DNA of 64,000 nucleotides from Sphingomonadales bacterium (lineage in GTDB: Bacteria; Pseudomonadota; Alphaproteobacteria; Sphingomonadales; Sphingomonadaceae): contig JAGWUH010000003.1 in assembly GCA_028868535.1 (NCBI GenBank), positions 80,929-144,928 of the forward strand. The letters are read 5' to 3'. Position 1 is the first letter of the stretch, and the number at the start of each line of letters is the position of its first letter. The notes beneath the pieces were generated by a model, which made no database searches, was not told the origin of the DNA, and was given only the letters and a program-made list of their open reading frames with translations. Below, one piece after another: positions 1 to 9,582 of this stretch. A program made the position numbers and the translations under genes.

Positions 1-52
1 AAGCTTTCGCATCCTTCGCTTTGACCCCTTCCCTTTCGAACAGGACGATCCG

Positions 53-1345
53 ATGACCGCCGTGACCCCTGCTGGCTTCTTCACTGCCGAGCTCGCCCAG
101 ACCGATCCCGAGATCGCCGGCTGGATCGGCAAGGAACTGGGCCGCCAGCGCGACAAGATCGAGCTGATCGCCAGCGAGAACATCTGCTCGAAGGCGGTGT
201 TGCAGGCGGCGGGATCGATCCTCACCAACAAGTACGCCGAGGGTTATCCGGGCAAGCGCTATTACGGCGGCTGCGAATATGTCGACGAGATCGAGACGCT
301 GGCGATCGAACGGGCCAAGGCCCTGTTCGGCGCGGGCTTCGCCAACGTCCAGCCCAATTCGGGCAGCCAGATGAACCAGGCCGTGTTCCTGGCGCTGCTG
401 CAGCCGGGCGACAGCTTCATGGGTCTCGATCTCGCGGCGGGCGGCCACCTGACGCACGGCTCGCCGGTCAACATGAGCGGCAAGTGGTTCCACCCGATCC
501 CGTACACGGTGCGCCCGGACGATCATCGCATCGACATGGACGAGGTGGCGCGGATCGCGCGGGAGAACAAGCCGAAGCTTATCATCTGCGGCGCCACCGC
601 CTATTCGCGCGAGTGGGACTTCAAGCGGTTCCGCGAGATCGCAGATGAGGTGGGCGCCTACCTGCTGGCGGACATGAGCCACTTTTCCGGGCTGGTGGCG
701 GGCGGGGTGCACCCCTCGCCGGTGCCCCACGCCCATGTGACGACGACGACCACGCACAAGAGCCTGCGCGGGCCGCGTTCGGGCATCATCCTCTCGAACG
801 ACGAGGCGATCGCCAAGAAGATCAACTCGGCGATCTTCCCCGGCATGCAGGGCGGGCCGCTGATGCACGTGATCGCCGCCAAGGCGGTAGCGTTCGGCGA
901 GGCGCTGAAGCCCGAGTTCAAGGCCTATGCCGCGGCGGTGAAGGCCAATGCGAAGGCGCTGGCGGCGAGCCTGCAGGCGCAGGGCCTCGACATCGTCTCC
1001 GGCGGGACCGACAATCACCTGATGCTGGTCGACCTGCGGCCGTACAACGCCAAGGGCAAGCACGCCGAGAAGGCGCTCGATCGCGCGGCGATCACCTGCA
1101 ACAAGAACGCGATCCCGAACGATCCGGAGAAGCCGTTCGTGACCTCGGGCATCCGCCTCGGCAGCCCGGCGGGGACGACGCGCGGCTTCGGCGAGGCCGA
1201 GTTCACGCAGATCGGCCAGTGGATCGCCGAAGTGGTCGACGGGCTGCGCAAGAACGGCGAGGACGGCGACGCGCAGGTCGAGGCTTCGGTGGCGGCCCGG
1301 GTCGAGGAACTCTGCGCCAAGTTCCCCATCTACCAGGGCCTGTGA
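53..1345 (+). CDS. glyA: Serine hydroxymethyltransferase
   Basis: PLP-dependent cytosolic enzyme that interconverts serine and glycine while charging tetrahydrofolate with a one-carbon unit. The 430-residue protein has the usual family length. The PLP-binding lysine is K236 in the THKSLRGPR motif, preceded by a run of threonines, and [10 protein letters not shown] near residue 41 matches the family's N-terminal SEN signature. The active-site stretch reads [13 protein letters not shown] where many bacteria have MAHIAGLVA, a conservative variant. ATG start; the window begins only 52 bases upstream, so the promoter is probably partly outside. nrdR follows after 11 nt, suggesting a glyA-nrdR-methyltransferase operon. 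Identification is secure. Confidence 0.98.
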   Translation: MTAVTPAGFFTAELAQTDPEIAGWIGKELGRQRDKIELIASENICSKAVLQAAGSILTNKYAEGYPGKRYYGGCEYVDEIETLAIERAKALFGAGFANVQPNSGSQMNQAVFLALLQPGDSFMGLDLAAGGHLTHGSPVNMSGKWFHPIPYTVRPDDHRIDMDEVARIARENKPKLIICGATAYSREWDFKRFREIADEVGAYLLADMSHFSGLVAGGVHPSPVPHAHVTTTTTHKSLRGPRSGIILSNDEAIAKKINSAIFPGMQGGPLMHVIAAKAVAFGEALKPEFKAYAAAVKANAKALAASLQAQGLDIVSGGTDNHLMLVDLRPYNAKGKHAEKALDRAAITCNKNAIPNDPEKPFVTSGIRLGSPAGTTRGFGEAEFTQIGQWIAEVVDGLRKNGEDGDAQVEASVAARVEELCAKFPIYQGL

Positions 1346-1356
1346 GAGCCTAGCCG

Positions 1357-1818
1357 ATGCGCTGCCCGTTCTGCGCGCATGACGACACCCAGGTGAAGGA
1401 TTCGCGGCCGACCGAGGATTCGACCGCGATCCGGCGCCGCCGCCAGTGCGAGGGCTGCGGCGCGCGGTTCACCACCTTCGAGCGGGTGCAGTTGCGCGAG
1501 ATCGCGGTGGTCAAGTCCGGCGATCAGCGCGAGCCGTTCGATCGTGCCAAGATCGAGCAATCGGTGACGCTGGCGTGCCGCAAGCGCGGGGTATCGCAGG
1601 AGCGGATCGACCAGCTGGTTTCCGGCGTGCAGCGGCAGATCGAGACGCTGGGCGACAGCGAGGTGCCGGCGAAGGTGATCGGCGAAATGGTGATGGAAGG
1701 GCTGCGGCGGCTCGACAGCGTGGCCTATATCCGCTTCGCCAGCGTCTATCGCGACTTTACCGAGGCCAAGGACTTCGAGGAGTTCGCGAGCACGGTGCGG
1801 GACGTTTCGCGTGCCTGA
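1357..1818 (+). CDS. nrdR: Transcriptional repressor NrdR
   Basis: Nucleotide-sensing repressor of ribonucleotide reductase genes. The 153 residues comprise an N-terminal zinc ribbon (C3, C6, C31, C34, in CPFC and CEGC) followed by an arginine-rich strand RRRRQ and an ATP-cone domain from about residue 49 to 139, which is the complete family architecture at normal length. It lies 11 nt after glyA and its last 8 nt overlap the next gene, so translation of the three is probably coupled. Placement next to glyA is common in alphaproteobacteria. Confidence 0.97.
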   Translation: MRCPFCAHDDTQVKDSRPTEDSTAIRRRRQCEGCGARFTTFERVQLREIAVVKSGDQREPFDRAKIEQSVTLACRKRGVSQERIDQLVSGVQRQIETLGDSEVPAKVIGEMVMEGLRRLDSVAYIRFASVYRDFTEAKDFEEFASTVRDVSRA

Positions 1819-2551
1819 ATCGGGAGGACAAGCCCCGGTTATCGTGCTGGTTAGACCGCAACTGGGCGAGAACATCGGCAAGGCGGCACGGGCGATGCTC
1901 AACTTCGGCCTCGTCGAGATGCGACTGGTGGCACCGCGCGACGGCTGGCCGAACCCGAGCGCGGGTCCGGCGGCGGCGGGCGCGGATGTGGTGCTGGAGA
2001 AGGCGGGAGTATTCGAAACGCTCGCCGACGCGGTGGCCGATTGCGCGCACGTCTATGCGACGACGGTGCGCAAGCGCGGGGTGACCAAGCCGGTGGTGAC
2101 GCCCGAGCAGGCGGCGCGCGAGATCAGGAGCGCGACGGGGCGCAGCGCGATCGTGTTCGGGCCGGAGCGATCGGGGCTGGAGACCGAGGAAGTGGCGGTG
2201 GCGCGGGCGATCCTGACAGTGCCGATCAATCCCGAGTTCGCCTCGCTGAACCTGGCACAGGCGGTGATCCTGTGCGCCTATGAATGGTCGAAGGGCGAGG
2301 CGCTGGCGCAGCCGACGGTCGAGGAGCTGCTGCCCCCTGCCCCGCAGGAAGAGCTCGACGGGATGATCGCCCAGCTGGAGGCGATGCTGGAACCGCGCGA
2401 CTATTTCTTTCCTCCGGCGCGGGCGGCCGCGACGCGGCTGACCTTGCGCAACATGCTGACCAAGCCGGGCTGGAACCACCTGGAAGTGCGGACCATGCGC
2501 GGCGTGCTGACGACGCTGGCGCGGTCGCTCGACCGGCCCTCCAAGGGTTGA
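1811..2551 (+). CDS. SpoU/TrmH-family RNA 2'-O-methyltransferase, TrmJ type
   Basis: SAM-dependent RNA ribose methyltransferase of the SPOUT fold. The N-terminus [18 protein letters not shown] carries the conserved N-IG-AAR motif 1, FGPERSGL is motif 2, and [13 protein letters not shown] near residue 140 is motif 3 with the knot-forming SLNLAQA. The C-terminal extension after residue 160 is typical of TrmJ, which modifies position 32 of tRNAs. Start is GTG, 8 nt inside nrdR. Length 246 residues fits. The exact target (tRNA versus rRNA) is inferred from family resemblance only. Its stop codon lies in the first copy of a short tandem repeat at 2541-2571. Confidence 0.88.
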   Translation: MPESGGQAPVIVLVRPQLGENIGKAARAMLNFGLVEMRLVAPRDGWPNPSAGPAAAGADVVLEKAGVFETLADAVADCAHVYATTVRKRGVTKPVVTPEQAAREIRSATGRSAIVFGPERSGLETEEVAVARAILTVPINPEFASLNLAQAVILCAYEWSKGEALAQPTVEELLPPAPQEELDGMIAQLEAMLEPRDYFFPPARAAATRLTLRNMLTKPGWNHLEVRTMRGVLTTLARSLDRPSKG

Positions 2552-2563
2552 CTTGCCCAAGGG

Positions 2564-2592
2564 TTGACTTGGGGCCCGGGCACCGCTAGGCG
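2564..2592 (+). promoter_or_regulatory. Predicted sigma-70 promoter for rpsD
   Basis: TTGACT (2564-2569), 17-bp spacer, then TAGGCG (2587-2592). The same layout recurs upstream of ilvB, ilvC and tRNA-Glu in this window. The -35 hexamer sits in the second copy of a 15-bp near-tandem repeat; the first copy holds the stop codon of the upstream methyltransferase. Predicted from sequence only. Confidence 0.5.
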
Positions 2593-2723
2593 CGCGCCTT
2601 CGCAATTGGCCCCGCACCCCCGGTGAAGCGGCGGCCACGTCCGGCATGGTATGGCCAGGCGGTGCGGTTCCGGGCCTGAAGGCGGGCGATCTTGCCCGGC
2701 CACGCAAATTGGAGTGACGCGCC

Positions 2724-3338
2724 GTGTCGAAGCGCAATTCGTCGAAGTACAAGATCGATCGCCGCATGGGCGAGAACATCTGGGGCCGCCCGAAGAGCTC
2801 GGTCAACCGCCGCAGCTATGGCCCCGGCCAGCACGGCCAGCGCCGCAAGGGCAAGCTGTCCGACTATGGCATCCAGCTGCGCGCCAAGCAGAAGCTCAAG
2901 GGCTACTACGGCGACGTCACCGAGAAGCAGTTCAAGGCGACCTACCAGGAAGCCAGCCGCATGAAGGGCGACACCGGCCAGAACCTGATCGGCCTGCTCG
3001 AGCAGCGCCTGGACATGGTCGTCTATCGCGCCAAGTTCGCGCCGACGATCTTCTCGGCCCGCCAGATCGTTTCGCACGGCCACATCCGCGTCAACGGCGT
3101 GCGTTGCAACATCGCCAGCCGCCGGATTCGCCCGGGTGACGTCATCAGCCTCGGCACCAAGGCCAAGGAAATGGCGCTGATCGCCGAGGCGCAGACCCTG
3201 CCCGAGCGTGAAGTCCCCGACTATGTCGCGCCCGACGGCACCGACAAGGCGACCTTCGTGCGCGTGCCGACGCTGGACGAAGTGCCTTATCCGGTGAAGA
3301 TGGAACCGAACCTGGTCGTCGAGTTCTACTCGCGCTGA
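2724..3338 (+). CDS. rpsD: Small ribosomal subunit protein S4
   Basis: Primary 16S rRNA-binding protein of the 30S body and, in many bacteria, a translational repressor of its operon. The 204-residue protein has the N-terminal S4 domain (without zinc-binding cysteines, the C-minus form) and the S4 RNA-binding fold around residues 94-155 ([28 protein letters not shown]). GTG start with GGAG at 2711-2714, spacing 9 nt. It stands alone here, not in an alpha operon with rpsM/rpsK/rpoA, as is usual in alphaproteobacteria. An intrinsic terminator follows. Confidence 0.98.
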   Translation: MSKRNSSKYKIDRRMGENIWGRPKSSVNRRSYGPGQHGQRRKGKLSDYGIQLRAKQKLKGYYGDVTEKQFKATYQEASRMKGDTGQNLIGLLEQRLDMVVYRAKFAPTIFSARQIVSHGHIRVNGVRCNIASRRIRPGDVISLGTKAKEMALIAEAQTLPEREVPDYVAPDGTDKATFVRVPTLDEVPYPVKMEPNLVVEFYSR

Positions 3339-3367
3339 TCCGGCCGGAGCATTGCCGAAATCGAACG

Positions 3368-3394
3368 AGGCGGGGGCGTTGCTCCCGCCTTTTT
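3368..3394 (+). terminator. Intrinsic terminator after rpsD
   Basis: Seven-base stem AGGCGGG / CCCGCCT separated by a 9-nt loop and followed by a short T run, 29 nt after the rpsD stop. Confidence 0.85.
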
Positions 3395-3477
3395 CGTTGC
3401 GGCGACAAGGCAATGCGGACCGGCGGAATCGCGCCATCTGTCACGGAACCATCACAGCGATCCGGCATTGGGTGGGC

Positions 3478-3657
3478 ATGAACACCTACTACCGCTTCGT
3501 GACCCCGCACCGCATCGGCAAATGGTATCCCGACCTCGCCACGGCTGAACGACAGGCTTGCGCGATCGGCGCCGGTTTTCGCTGCGAACGGACGCAGACC
3601 TTCGTCGCCTATCGCGAAACCCGGCTGGAAGTGACCGAGATGGAGCGCGCCGCCTGA
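3478..3657 (+). CDS. Conserved small hypothetical protein (59 aa)
   Basis: A 59-residue soluble basic/aromatic protein beginning MNTYYRFVTPHRIGKWYPDLATAE. I do not recognise a named family. It is likely real because it begins with ATG shortly after a terminator, ends cleanly before the tgt region, has a protein-like composition (YYRF, GKWYPDL) and is not a shadow of another gene. The longer reading upstream to 3352 would run through the rpsD terminator and is unlikely. Function unknown. Confidence 0.6.
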   Translation: MNTYYRFVTPHRIGKWYPDLATAERQACAIGAGFRCERTQTFVAYRETRLEVTEMERAA

Positions 3658-3754
3658 ACTGACGCGCGTTCCGACCCGATTGAATCGGGTCAGGCACCCT
3701 GGATGATTTTCGCGTGTTTCCTGGCTTCGTGTGCCACTCGGTTCGAAAAGCGCT

Positions 3755-4882
3755 TTATCGCCGCAGGTAGTCTCGGCGAAAATTTGCCGCGAAGGAGGCG
3801 AAGCGCTGGTCGGCGATGGCGGCACGCATGGCTTCCATCAGGCGCTGGTAGAACCACAGGTTGTGTTCGGTCAGCAGCATCGCGCCGAGCATCTCTCCGC
3901 TTTTCGTCAGGTGATGGAGATAGGCGCGGCTGTAGGTGGCGCAGGCCGGGCAGGCGCAGCGCGCATCGAGCGGGGCGAGATCCTCGGCGTGGCGGGCATT
4001 GCGCAGGTTCAGCGGGCCATCCCAGGTGAATGCCTGGCCGTTGCGACCGGATCGCGTGGGCAGCACGCAGTCGAACATGTCGACGCCGCGTTCGACGGCG
4101 CCAACGAGGTCGTCGGGCTTGCCGACGCCCATCAGGTAGCGCGGGCGATCGGCGGGGAGCATTCCTGGCGCGAAATCGAGCGTGGCGAACATGGCTTCCT
4201 GCCCCTCGCCCACGGCAAGGCCGCCGATCGCGTAGCCGTCGAAGCCGATGTCGCGCAGTGCTTCGGCACTGGTGCGGCGCAGGCCTTCGTCGAGCGCGCC
4301 CTGCTGGATGCCGAACAACGCCGCGCCTTCGGCATGCTCGCCGCCGCCGTCGAAGCCGTCGCGGCTGCGCCGGGCCCAGCGCATCGACATTTCCATGCTG
4401 CGGGCGATGACGTCGCGGGGCTGGTCGGCCCTGGGGCATTCGTCAAAGGCCATGACGATGTCCGAGCCCAGCAGGCGCTGGATCTCCATGCTGCGTTCCG
4501 GCGTGAGGACGTGGCGCGAGCCGTCGATGTGGCTGGCGAAGGTGACGCCGTCCTCGGTGATCCTGCGCAGTTCCGACAGGCTCATCACCTGGTATCCGCC
4601 GCTGTCGGTGAGGATCGGGCGCGGCCAGTTCATGAAGCGGTGCAGACCGCCGAGCCGGGCGATGCGCTCGGCCCCGGGCCGCAGCATCAGGTGATAGGTG
4701 TTGCCGAGGATGATGTCGGCGCCGGTACCGCGCACGGCCTCTGGCTTCATCGCCTTGACCGTCGCGGCGGTGCCGACCGGCATGAACGCCGGGGTGCGGA
4801 TCTCGCCGCGCCTCATGGCGATCGTGCCGGTGCGGGCCTTGCCGTCGGTGGCGTGGAGGGTGAACTGGAAGCGGGGGTTCAT
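3755..4882 (-). CDS. tgt: tRNA-guanine transglycosylase (queuine tRNA-ribosyltransferase)
   Basis: Exchanges guanine 34 of GUN-anticodon tRNAs for preQ1 in the queuosine pathway; QueA, encoded about 3 kb away, acts next. The 375-residue TIM-barrel protein shows [12 protein letters not shown] (catalytic Asp about residue 93), GGLAVGE and [25 protein letters not shown], and the C-terminal zinc site CACPAC with a downstream His. ATG start. In many bacteria tgt adjoins queA; here the two are separated by the ECF sigma factor block. Identification is secure. Confidence 0.97.
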   Translation of the reverse strand: MNPRFQFTLHATDGKARTGTIAMRRGEIRTPAFMPVGTAATVKAMKPEAVRGTGADIILGNTYHLMLRPGAERIARLGGLHRFMNWPRPILTDSGGYQVMSLSELRRITEDGVTFASHIDGSRHVLTPERSMEIQRLLGSDIVMAFDECPRADQPRDVIARSMEMSMRWARRSRDGFDGGGEHAEGAALFGIQQGALDEGLRRTSAEALRDIGFDGYAIGGLAVGEGQEAMFATLDFAPGMLPADRPRYLMGVGKPDDLVGAVERGVDMFDCVLPTRSGRNGQAFTWDGPLNLRNARHAEDLAPLDARCACPACATYSRAYLHHLTKSGEMLGAMLLTEHNLWFYQRLMEAMRAAIADQRFASFAANFRRDYLRR

Positions 4883-5005
4883 GCCGGGGCCTATAGCCGG
4901 GCGGACCCGCGCCGCGAATTTTTTTTGGCCTGCCGCGAAGGGTCGGGACGGGATGCCGCGTTAGGCCGTCGTTCCCGCGATCGGGAAGCCATCGGGAGAT
5001 GTTCC

Positions 5006-5341
5006 ATGATTCTTCGCACCAAGCTTGCCTTCGGCCTCGCCCTCGCCGGCGCGCTCGCATTGCCGGGCCTTGCCCAGGCCGGGCCCTGGCAGCGTCACTA
5101 CCCGGGCCGCGCCGAGGTGAACCACCGCATCCGCCACCAGCAGTGGCGCATCACCGAGGAACGCCGTGAAGGCGACATCACCAAGGACGAGGCCCACGCC
5201 CTGCGCGGCGACCTGCACGACGTGCGCCAGCAGGAGCGCGCCTATGCTCAGGACAACGGCAACGACGGTCACCTGACGCGCGGACAGGTGCGCGACCTCA
5301 ACAAGCAGCTCAACGAGAACAGCCGCGCGATCGGCCACTGA
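5006..5341 (+). CDS. Small secreted hypothetical protein
   Basis: A 111-residue exported protein. Residues 1-25 form a Sec signal peptide (hydrophobic FGLALAGALALPGLAQAG, probable cleavage after AQA). The mature part is highly charged and helical, with RIRHQQWRITEERREGDITKDEAHALRGDLHDVR and a C-terminal NKQLNENSRAIGH. Similar short helical periplasmic proteins occur in sphingomonads, but I cannot assign a function. ATG with GGGAGA at 4994-4999 as ribosome binding site. A strong intrinsic terminator follows the stop. A longer reading through this frame starts antisense to tgt and is a shadow. Confidence 0.75.
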   Translation: MILRTKLAFGLALAGALALPGLAQAGPWQRHYPGRAEVNHRIRHQQWRITEERREGDITKDEAHALRGDLHDVRQQERAYAQDNGNDGHLTRGQVRDLNKQLNENSRAIGH

Positions 5342-5363
5342 TTCCCGAAGCGCCCCCCGACTG

Positions 5364-5401
5364 GCCGGCCCGCAACCTGGTGGTTTCGGGCCGGCTTTTT
5401 T
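5364..5401 (+). terminator. Intrinsic terminator after the small secreted protein
   Basis: Nine-base perfect stem GCCGGCCCG / CGGGCCGGC with a 14-nt loop, followed by six T residues. The T run abuts the stop codon of the convergent minus-strand gene. Confidence 0.88.
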
Positions 5402-6084
5402 CAGGGCTGAACTAACCCCTGCGCCCGACGCGCCAGCCACCGTTCGCGCAGGCGTTCACGACGCTCGATCAGCCGCTCGCGCAGCAGCGGACGGGAAACG
5501 ATGCCGGGTTCCTCGGGCAGTACGATACCGGCGCGCGCCGCGTGTCGCTCTGCCCGGCGCTCCCGCAGACGCTCGGCCAAGCGGGGGTGGGCGTCGAGCC
5601 ATTCGCGACGCTGCTCCGGGGGCAGCGCGCGCAGCCGCGCGAACGCGCGCCGTGCGAACGGGTGATCGGCAAGCGGCTGCTGGTCAGAGCCCGGCAGCAG
5701 TGCCGGCGCCGGGGGCGCGGGGCGAAGGACGACGGGCCGATGGACGACCAACCGGTGGACGGGGCGGCGTTCCGGAAGGACGTGTTCCAATGCGGCGCCG
5801 AGCACCGGGGTGCGGTGGAGGACGTGCGACAGCGGCTCACCCAGGTATCCCATGGCCGCCGCGGAGATCGAGACGACGCCGACCGCGATCGTGGCCAGTC
5901 CGGTCGCCCCGGCGCGCCACCAGCGGCGCGGCGCCGAAACGCGGCGCCGCGGCAGCGGCGGCTCCGCCGCCAGCGCCGCGGCGCGCGCGGCAACACGATC
6001 GGTGAAATCGGTGGGCAGCTCGGGTACGGTGAACGCGTCGAGCGCCCTTGCCAGCCGGGGATCGAGAGGATCAGGCATCGACAT
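5401..6084 (-). CDS. Putative anti-sigma / single-pass membrane partner of the ECF sigma factor
   Basis: A 227-residue protein with a short cytoplasmic N-terminus (DPLDPRLARALDAFTVPELPTDF), one membrane segment at about residues 58-80 (ATGLATIAVGVVSISAAAMGYL) and a periplasmic C-terminus that is Pro-rich, then extremely Arg/Glu-rich (RERLIERRERLRERWLARR). Its start overlaps the sigma factor gene by 14 nt, the usual context of an anti-sigma factor. The zinc-binding HxxxCxxC motif of ZAS anti-sigma factors is absent. The helical Arg/Glu tail recalls periplasmic metal- or envelope-stress sensors, but this is an inference from composition and position. Confidence 0.6.
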   Translation of the reverse strand: MSMPDPLDPRLARALDAFTVPELPTDFTDRVAARAAALAAEPPLPRRRVSAPRRWWRAGATGLATIAVGVVSISAAAMGYLGEPLSHVLHRTPVLGAALEHVLPERRPVHRLVVHRPVVLRPAPPAPALLPGSDQQPLADHPFARRAFARLRALPPEQRREWLDAHPRLAERLRERRAERHAARAGIVLPEEPGIVSRPLLRERLIERRERLRERWLARRAQGLVQP

Positions 6085-6643
6085 CCTCCAGCAGCAGGGA
6101 TCGTAACGAACGACGGGCGCGCAGCAGCAATGATTCGAACGCCTTGATGTTCATGTCCAGCACCAGCGCCGCCTCGGCATTCGGCAGTTCCTCGTAATGG
6201 GTGAGCACGATCGCGGCGCGCTGGCGTTCGGAAAGGCAGTCGAGCGCGCGGCGGACGCGCGCCAGATCCTCGCCGGCTTCGAGCACGGCATCGGCAAGCG
6301 GGGCATCGTCGACGCGCTCGGGCACGTCCTCCACGGGGAGCGGGCGGCGGCGGCGCAAGCGGTCCAGGCAAAGGTTGGTGGCCACGCGCGTCAACCAGGC
6401 GGCGACGCCGGGCCCGTCACCCCGCCAGCGCGGCGCGTGCTGCCAGAGCCGGAGCAGCGCGTCCTGCGCCACGTCTTCCGCCTCCGCCGCTTCGCCGAGC
6501 ATGCGCCAGGCAATGCGGTGCGGCAGTGCCGCATGGCGGGCGACGAGCGCGCGAAACGCCGCCCCGTCCCGCGCGGCAACGCGGCGCATCAGGGCGTCGT
6601 CGGGGGCCTCGTCCGGCGCGGGGATCGGGTGGGTGGCTGCCAT
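6071..6643 (-). CDS. ECF-type RNA polymerase sigma-70 factor
   Basis: A 190-residue alternative sigma factor with only regions 2 and 4. Region 2 includes AEAEDVAQDALLRLWQ and WLTRVATNLCLDRLRRRR; region 4 (about residues 130-180) has LSERQRAAIVLTHYEELPNAEAALVLDMNIKAFESLLLRARRSLR, a helix-turn-helix. The gene is the first of a two-gene unit with the overlapping membrane protein. It is transcribed divergently from the globin-like gene at 6793, with 149 nt between them that could hold both promoters. Target genes cannot be read from the window. Confidence 0.93.
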   Translation of the reverse strand: MAATHPIPAPDEAPDDALMRRVAARDGAAFRALVARHAALPHRIAWRMLGEAAEAEDVAQDALLRLWQHAPRWRGDGPGVAAWLTRVATNLCLDRLRRRRPLPVEDVPERVDDAPLADAVLEAGEDLARVRRALDCLSERQRAAIVLTHYEELPNAEAALVLDMNIKAFESLLLRARRSLRSLLLEDVDA

Positions 6644-6792
6644 CGTCGTGCCTCGCCCAACGCGGATGGCACAACAACCCTTCGCGGCACGTGAACGCGC
6701 CAGGCGGTTTTTTCACGCCGCGGGCTGATTTCGCGCAAGAACGTGGTGCGCGGAACAGGTATGCCGACTGCATGATTTGTGAAGGATGCGCG

Positions 6793-7206
6793 ATGGCAGA
6801 GGCCAATCGATCGGCATTGCTCAAACAGGGCCTGGCGCGGGCGGCCGCCCGTCTGGGCGACGTCACCCCGGCCGTGATGGCCGCGTTCTACGCGCGCCAT
6901 CCGCAGGCCCGGGATGCATTCGACCGGCTGGCGCTGGGGCGCCGACAGGGGCTCGAGGGCGAGATGGTCGCGCAAGTGCTCTATTGCGCGATGACCTGGC
7001 CCGAGCAGCCGGGCGAAGTCGAGATGGTGCTGCTGGGATCGGTGCCGCACCATGCCAGCACGCTGGACGTCCGTCCGGAATGGTATGCCGGGCTGATCGC
7101 GGCCGGCTGCGCGGTGCTGGGCGGCGATGCCGTCGCGGAAGAGCGCGCGATGTGGGACGAGATCGAGGCGGAGCTGTTGCAGGTGGTGCGCGAAAGCGCG
7201 GGCTGA
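6793..7206 (+). CDS. Globin-fold-like conserved hypothetical protein
   Basis: A 137-residue soluble helical protein (start ATG with GAAGGA 6 nt upstream; an alternative in-frame ATG lies at 6772). The pattern VMAAFYARHPQARDAFDRLALGRRQGLEGEMV followed by a central VPHHASTLDVRPEWYAGLIAAGCAVLGG resembles bacterial globins, where a His in helix F and an aromatic in helix B would be expected. The match is by eye and weak, so heme binding is only a suggestion. It is divergent from the ECF sigma gene and convergent with queA (19 nt between stops). It could equally be an uncharacterised helical protein. Confidence 0.55.
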   Translation: MAEANRSALLKQGLARAAARLGDVTPAVMAAFYARHPQARDAFDRLALGRRQGLEGEMVAQVLYCAMTWPEQPGEVEMVLLGSVPHHASTLDVRPEWYAGLIAAGCAVLGGDAVAEERAMWDEIEAELLQVVRESAG

Positions 7207-7225
7207 CCGCCAGATCCCGCGTCGC

Positions 7226-8269
7226 TCAACCGGCCGTGTCGCCCGGCAGCAGCAGGCTGGCATCGCCATAGCTGTAGAAGCGGTAGCCGTTGGCGATGGC
7301 ATGGGCGTAGGCGGCCTGCATCCGGTCCAGCCCCATCAGCGCGCTGACCAGCATGAACAGCGTCGAGCGGGGCAGGTGAAAGTTGGTCATCAACCCGTCG
7401 ATCGCGCGGAAGCGGTAACCGGGAGTGATGAAGATCGCGGTATCCCCGGCAAAGGCGTGAAGCGTGCCGTCCTCGTCCGCCGCGGATTCGAGCAGGCGCA
7501 GGCTGGTCGTGCCGACCGCGATCACCCGGTGGCCGGCGGCGCGTGCCGCGTTCAGGCGCGCGGCGACATCGGCGTCGATCGTGCCCCATTCGGCGTGCAT
7601 GGCGTGATCGGCGGTATCCTCGGCCTTGACCGGAAGGAACGTGCCGGCACCGACATGCAGCGTCAGCGTCTCGTGCGCGATGCCGGCGGCGGACAGGCTA
7701 CCGAGCAGCGCGGGGGTGAAGTGCAGGGCCGCGGTAGGGGCGGCCACGGCGCCGTCGGCCCGCGCGAACATCGTCTGGTAGTCGCGACGGTCGGCCTCGT
7801 CGGTGGCGCGCTTGCCGGCGATGTAAGGGGGCAGCGGCATGCGGCCGGCACGCTCAAGCAGCACCTCGACCGGTTCCTCGCCGTGGAAGGCCAGGGTCCA
7901 TGAGCCATCGGCGTGGCGGACTTCGGCGGTGGCCGCGACGTCGGCCGGAAAATCGATGACGTCGCCCGCGTGCAGGCGCCTGGCATTGCGGACGAAGGCC
8001 TGCCAGCGGCGCAAGTCGAGCCGCTTGTGGAGCGTGGCGCCGATCCGCGCCTGCCCGCGCGTACCTTCGAGCTGGGCGGGGATGACGCGGGTATCGTTGA
8101 ACACCAGCACGTCGCCGGCGCGAAGCTGCGAAGGCAGGTCGCTGACCTGGAGATCGCGGAACGGCCCCTGCCCCGGCACCACCAGCATCCGCGCCGCGTC
8201 GCGCGGACGCGCCGGGCGCAGGGCGATGCGCTCTGGCGGAAGCTCGAAATCGAACAGGTCGACGCGCAT
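7226..8269 (-). CDS. queA: S-adenosylmethionine:tRNA ribosyltransferase-isomerase
   Basis: Transfers and isomerises the ribosyl moiety of SAM to preQ1 in tRNA, forming epoxyqueuosine; it acts after Tgt. The 347 residues show [72 protein letters not shown] and [17 protein letters not shown], all hallmark segments, at family length. ATG start. The cyclophilin stop lies 15 nt upstream, so it is probably the last gene of the xseB-ispA-coaD-ppi-queA run. Confidence 0.97.
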   Translation of the reverse strand: MRVDLFDFELPPERIALRPARPRDAARMLVVPGQGPFRDLQVSDLPSQLRAGDVLVFNDTRVIPAQLEGTRGQARIGATLHKRLDLRRWQAFVRNARRLHAGDVIDFPADVAATAEVRHADGSWTLAFHGEEPVEVLLERAGRMPLPPYIAGKRATDEADRRDYQTMFARADGAVAAPTAALHFTPALLGSLSAAGIAHETLTLHVGAGTFLPVKAEDTADHAMHAEWGTIDADVAARLNAARAAGHRVIAVGTTSLRLLESAADEDGTLHAFAGDTAIFITPGYRFRAIDGLMTNFHLPRSTLFMLVSALMGLDRMQAAYAHAIANGYRFYSYGDASLLLPGDTAG

Positions 8270-8284
8270 GGCGCGCGGGTGCCG

Positions 8285-8980
<696 letters not shown>

Positions 8981-9060
8981 GCTGCGTGTCTGGCTTTCAG
9001 GGCGCGAGTTGGGCTGGCGAATAGCCGCGCGTCGCTGTCGTGGCAATGAACAAGCGGGCA

Positions 9061-9582
9061 TCAATACTCGCCCAGGCGGCCGATGCGGGAAACGCGTCCC
9101 ATCACGTCGTCCCGCACCAGCGGGCTGACGAAACGGTCGATCGCGCCGCCGAACAGGGCGATTTCCTTGACCAGCTTGGAGGCGATCGGCTGCAGGCTGA
9201 CGTCCGCCATCAGGAACACCGTCTCGATCGAGGGGTTCAACTGCTGGTTCATGCCGGCCATCTGGTATTCGTATTCGAAGTCCGCCACCGCCCGCAGGCC
9301 GCGGATGATGACGGTGGCGCCCTGCTTTTCGGCGAACTTCATCAGCAGCGCATTGAAGCCGACGACGCTGACGTTGTCGATGCCCAGCGCCGCCGCCTCG
9401 CGCTCGACCATCGCCATGCGCTCCTCGGGGGTGAACATCGGGTTCTTCGACGGGTTGGTGGTCACGCCGATGATCAGGTGATCGACCAGCTTGGCACCGC
9501 GCCGGATGATATCGGCATGGCCGAGCGTGATCGGATCGAACGTGCCCGGATAGACGCCGATGCGCTTGCCCCCCTCGGCCAT
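9061..9582 (-). CDS. coaD: Phosphopantetheine adenylyltransferase
   Basis: Fourth step of coenzyme A synthesis, adding AMP from ATP to 4'-phosphopantetheine. The 173 residues include IGVYPGTFDPITLGHADII, the nucleotidyltransferase HIGH-like signature (T/HxGH), a GLRAVADFEYEYQMAGMNQQL segment and the C-terminal FVSPLVRDDV. The ATG at 9582 overlaps the ispA stop by one base (TGATG), indicating translational coupling. A TTG one codon upstream is less likely. Confidence 0.96.
   Translation of the reverse strand: MAEGGKRIGVYPGTFDPITLGHADIIRRGAKLVDHLIIGVTTNPSKNPMFTPEERMAMVEREAAALGIDNVSVVGFNALLMKFAEKQGATVIIRGLRAVADFEYEYQMAGMNQQLNPSIETVFLMADVSLQPIASKLVKEIALFGGAIDRFVSPLVRDDVMGRVSRIGRLGEY

Noticed and set aside
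3731..5341. A 536-codon plus-strand open frame running antisense through tgt
   Set aside because: tgt is well supported on the opposite strand. Only the last 111 codons (from 5006) form a credible protein with a signal peptide and ribosome binding site.
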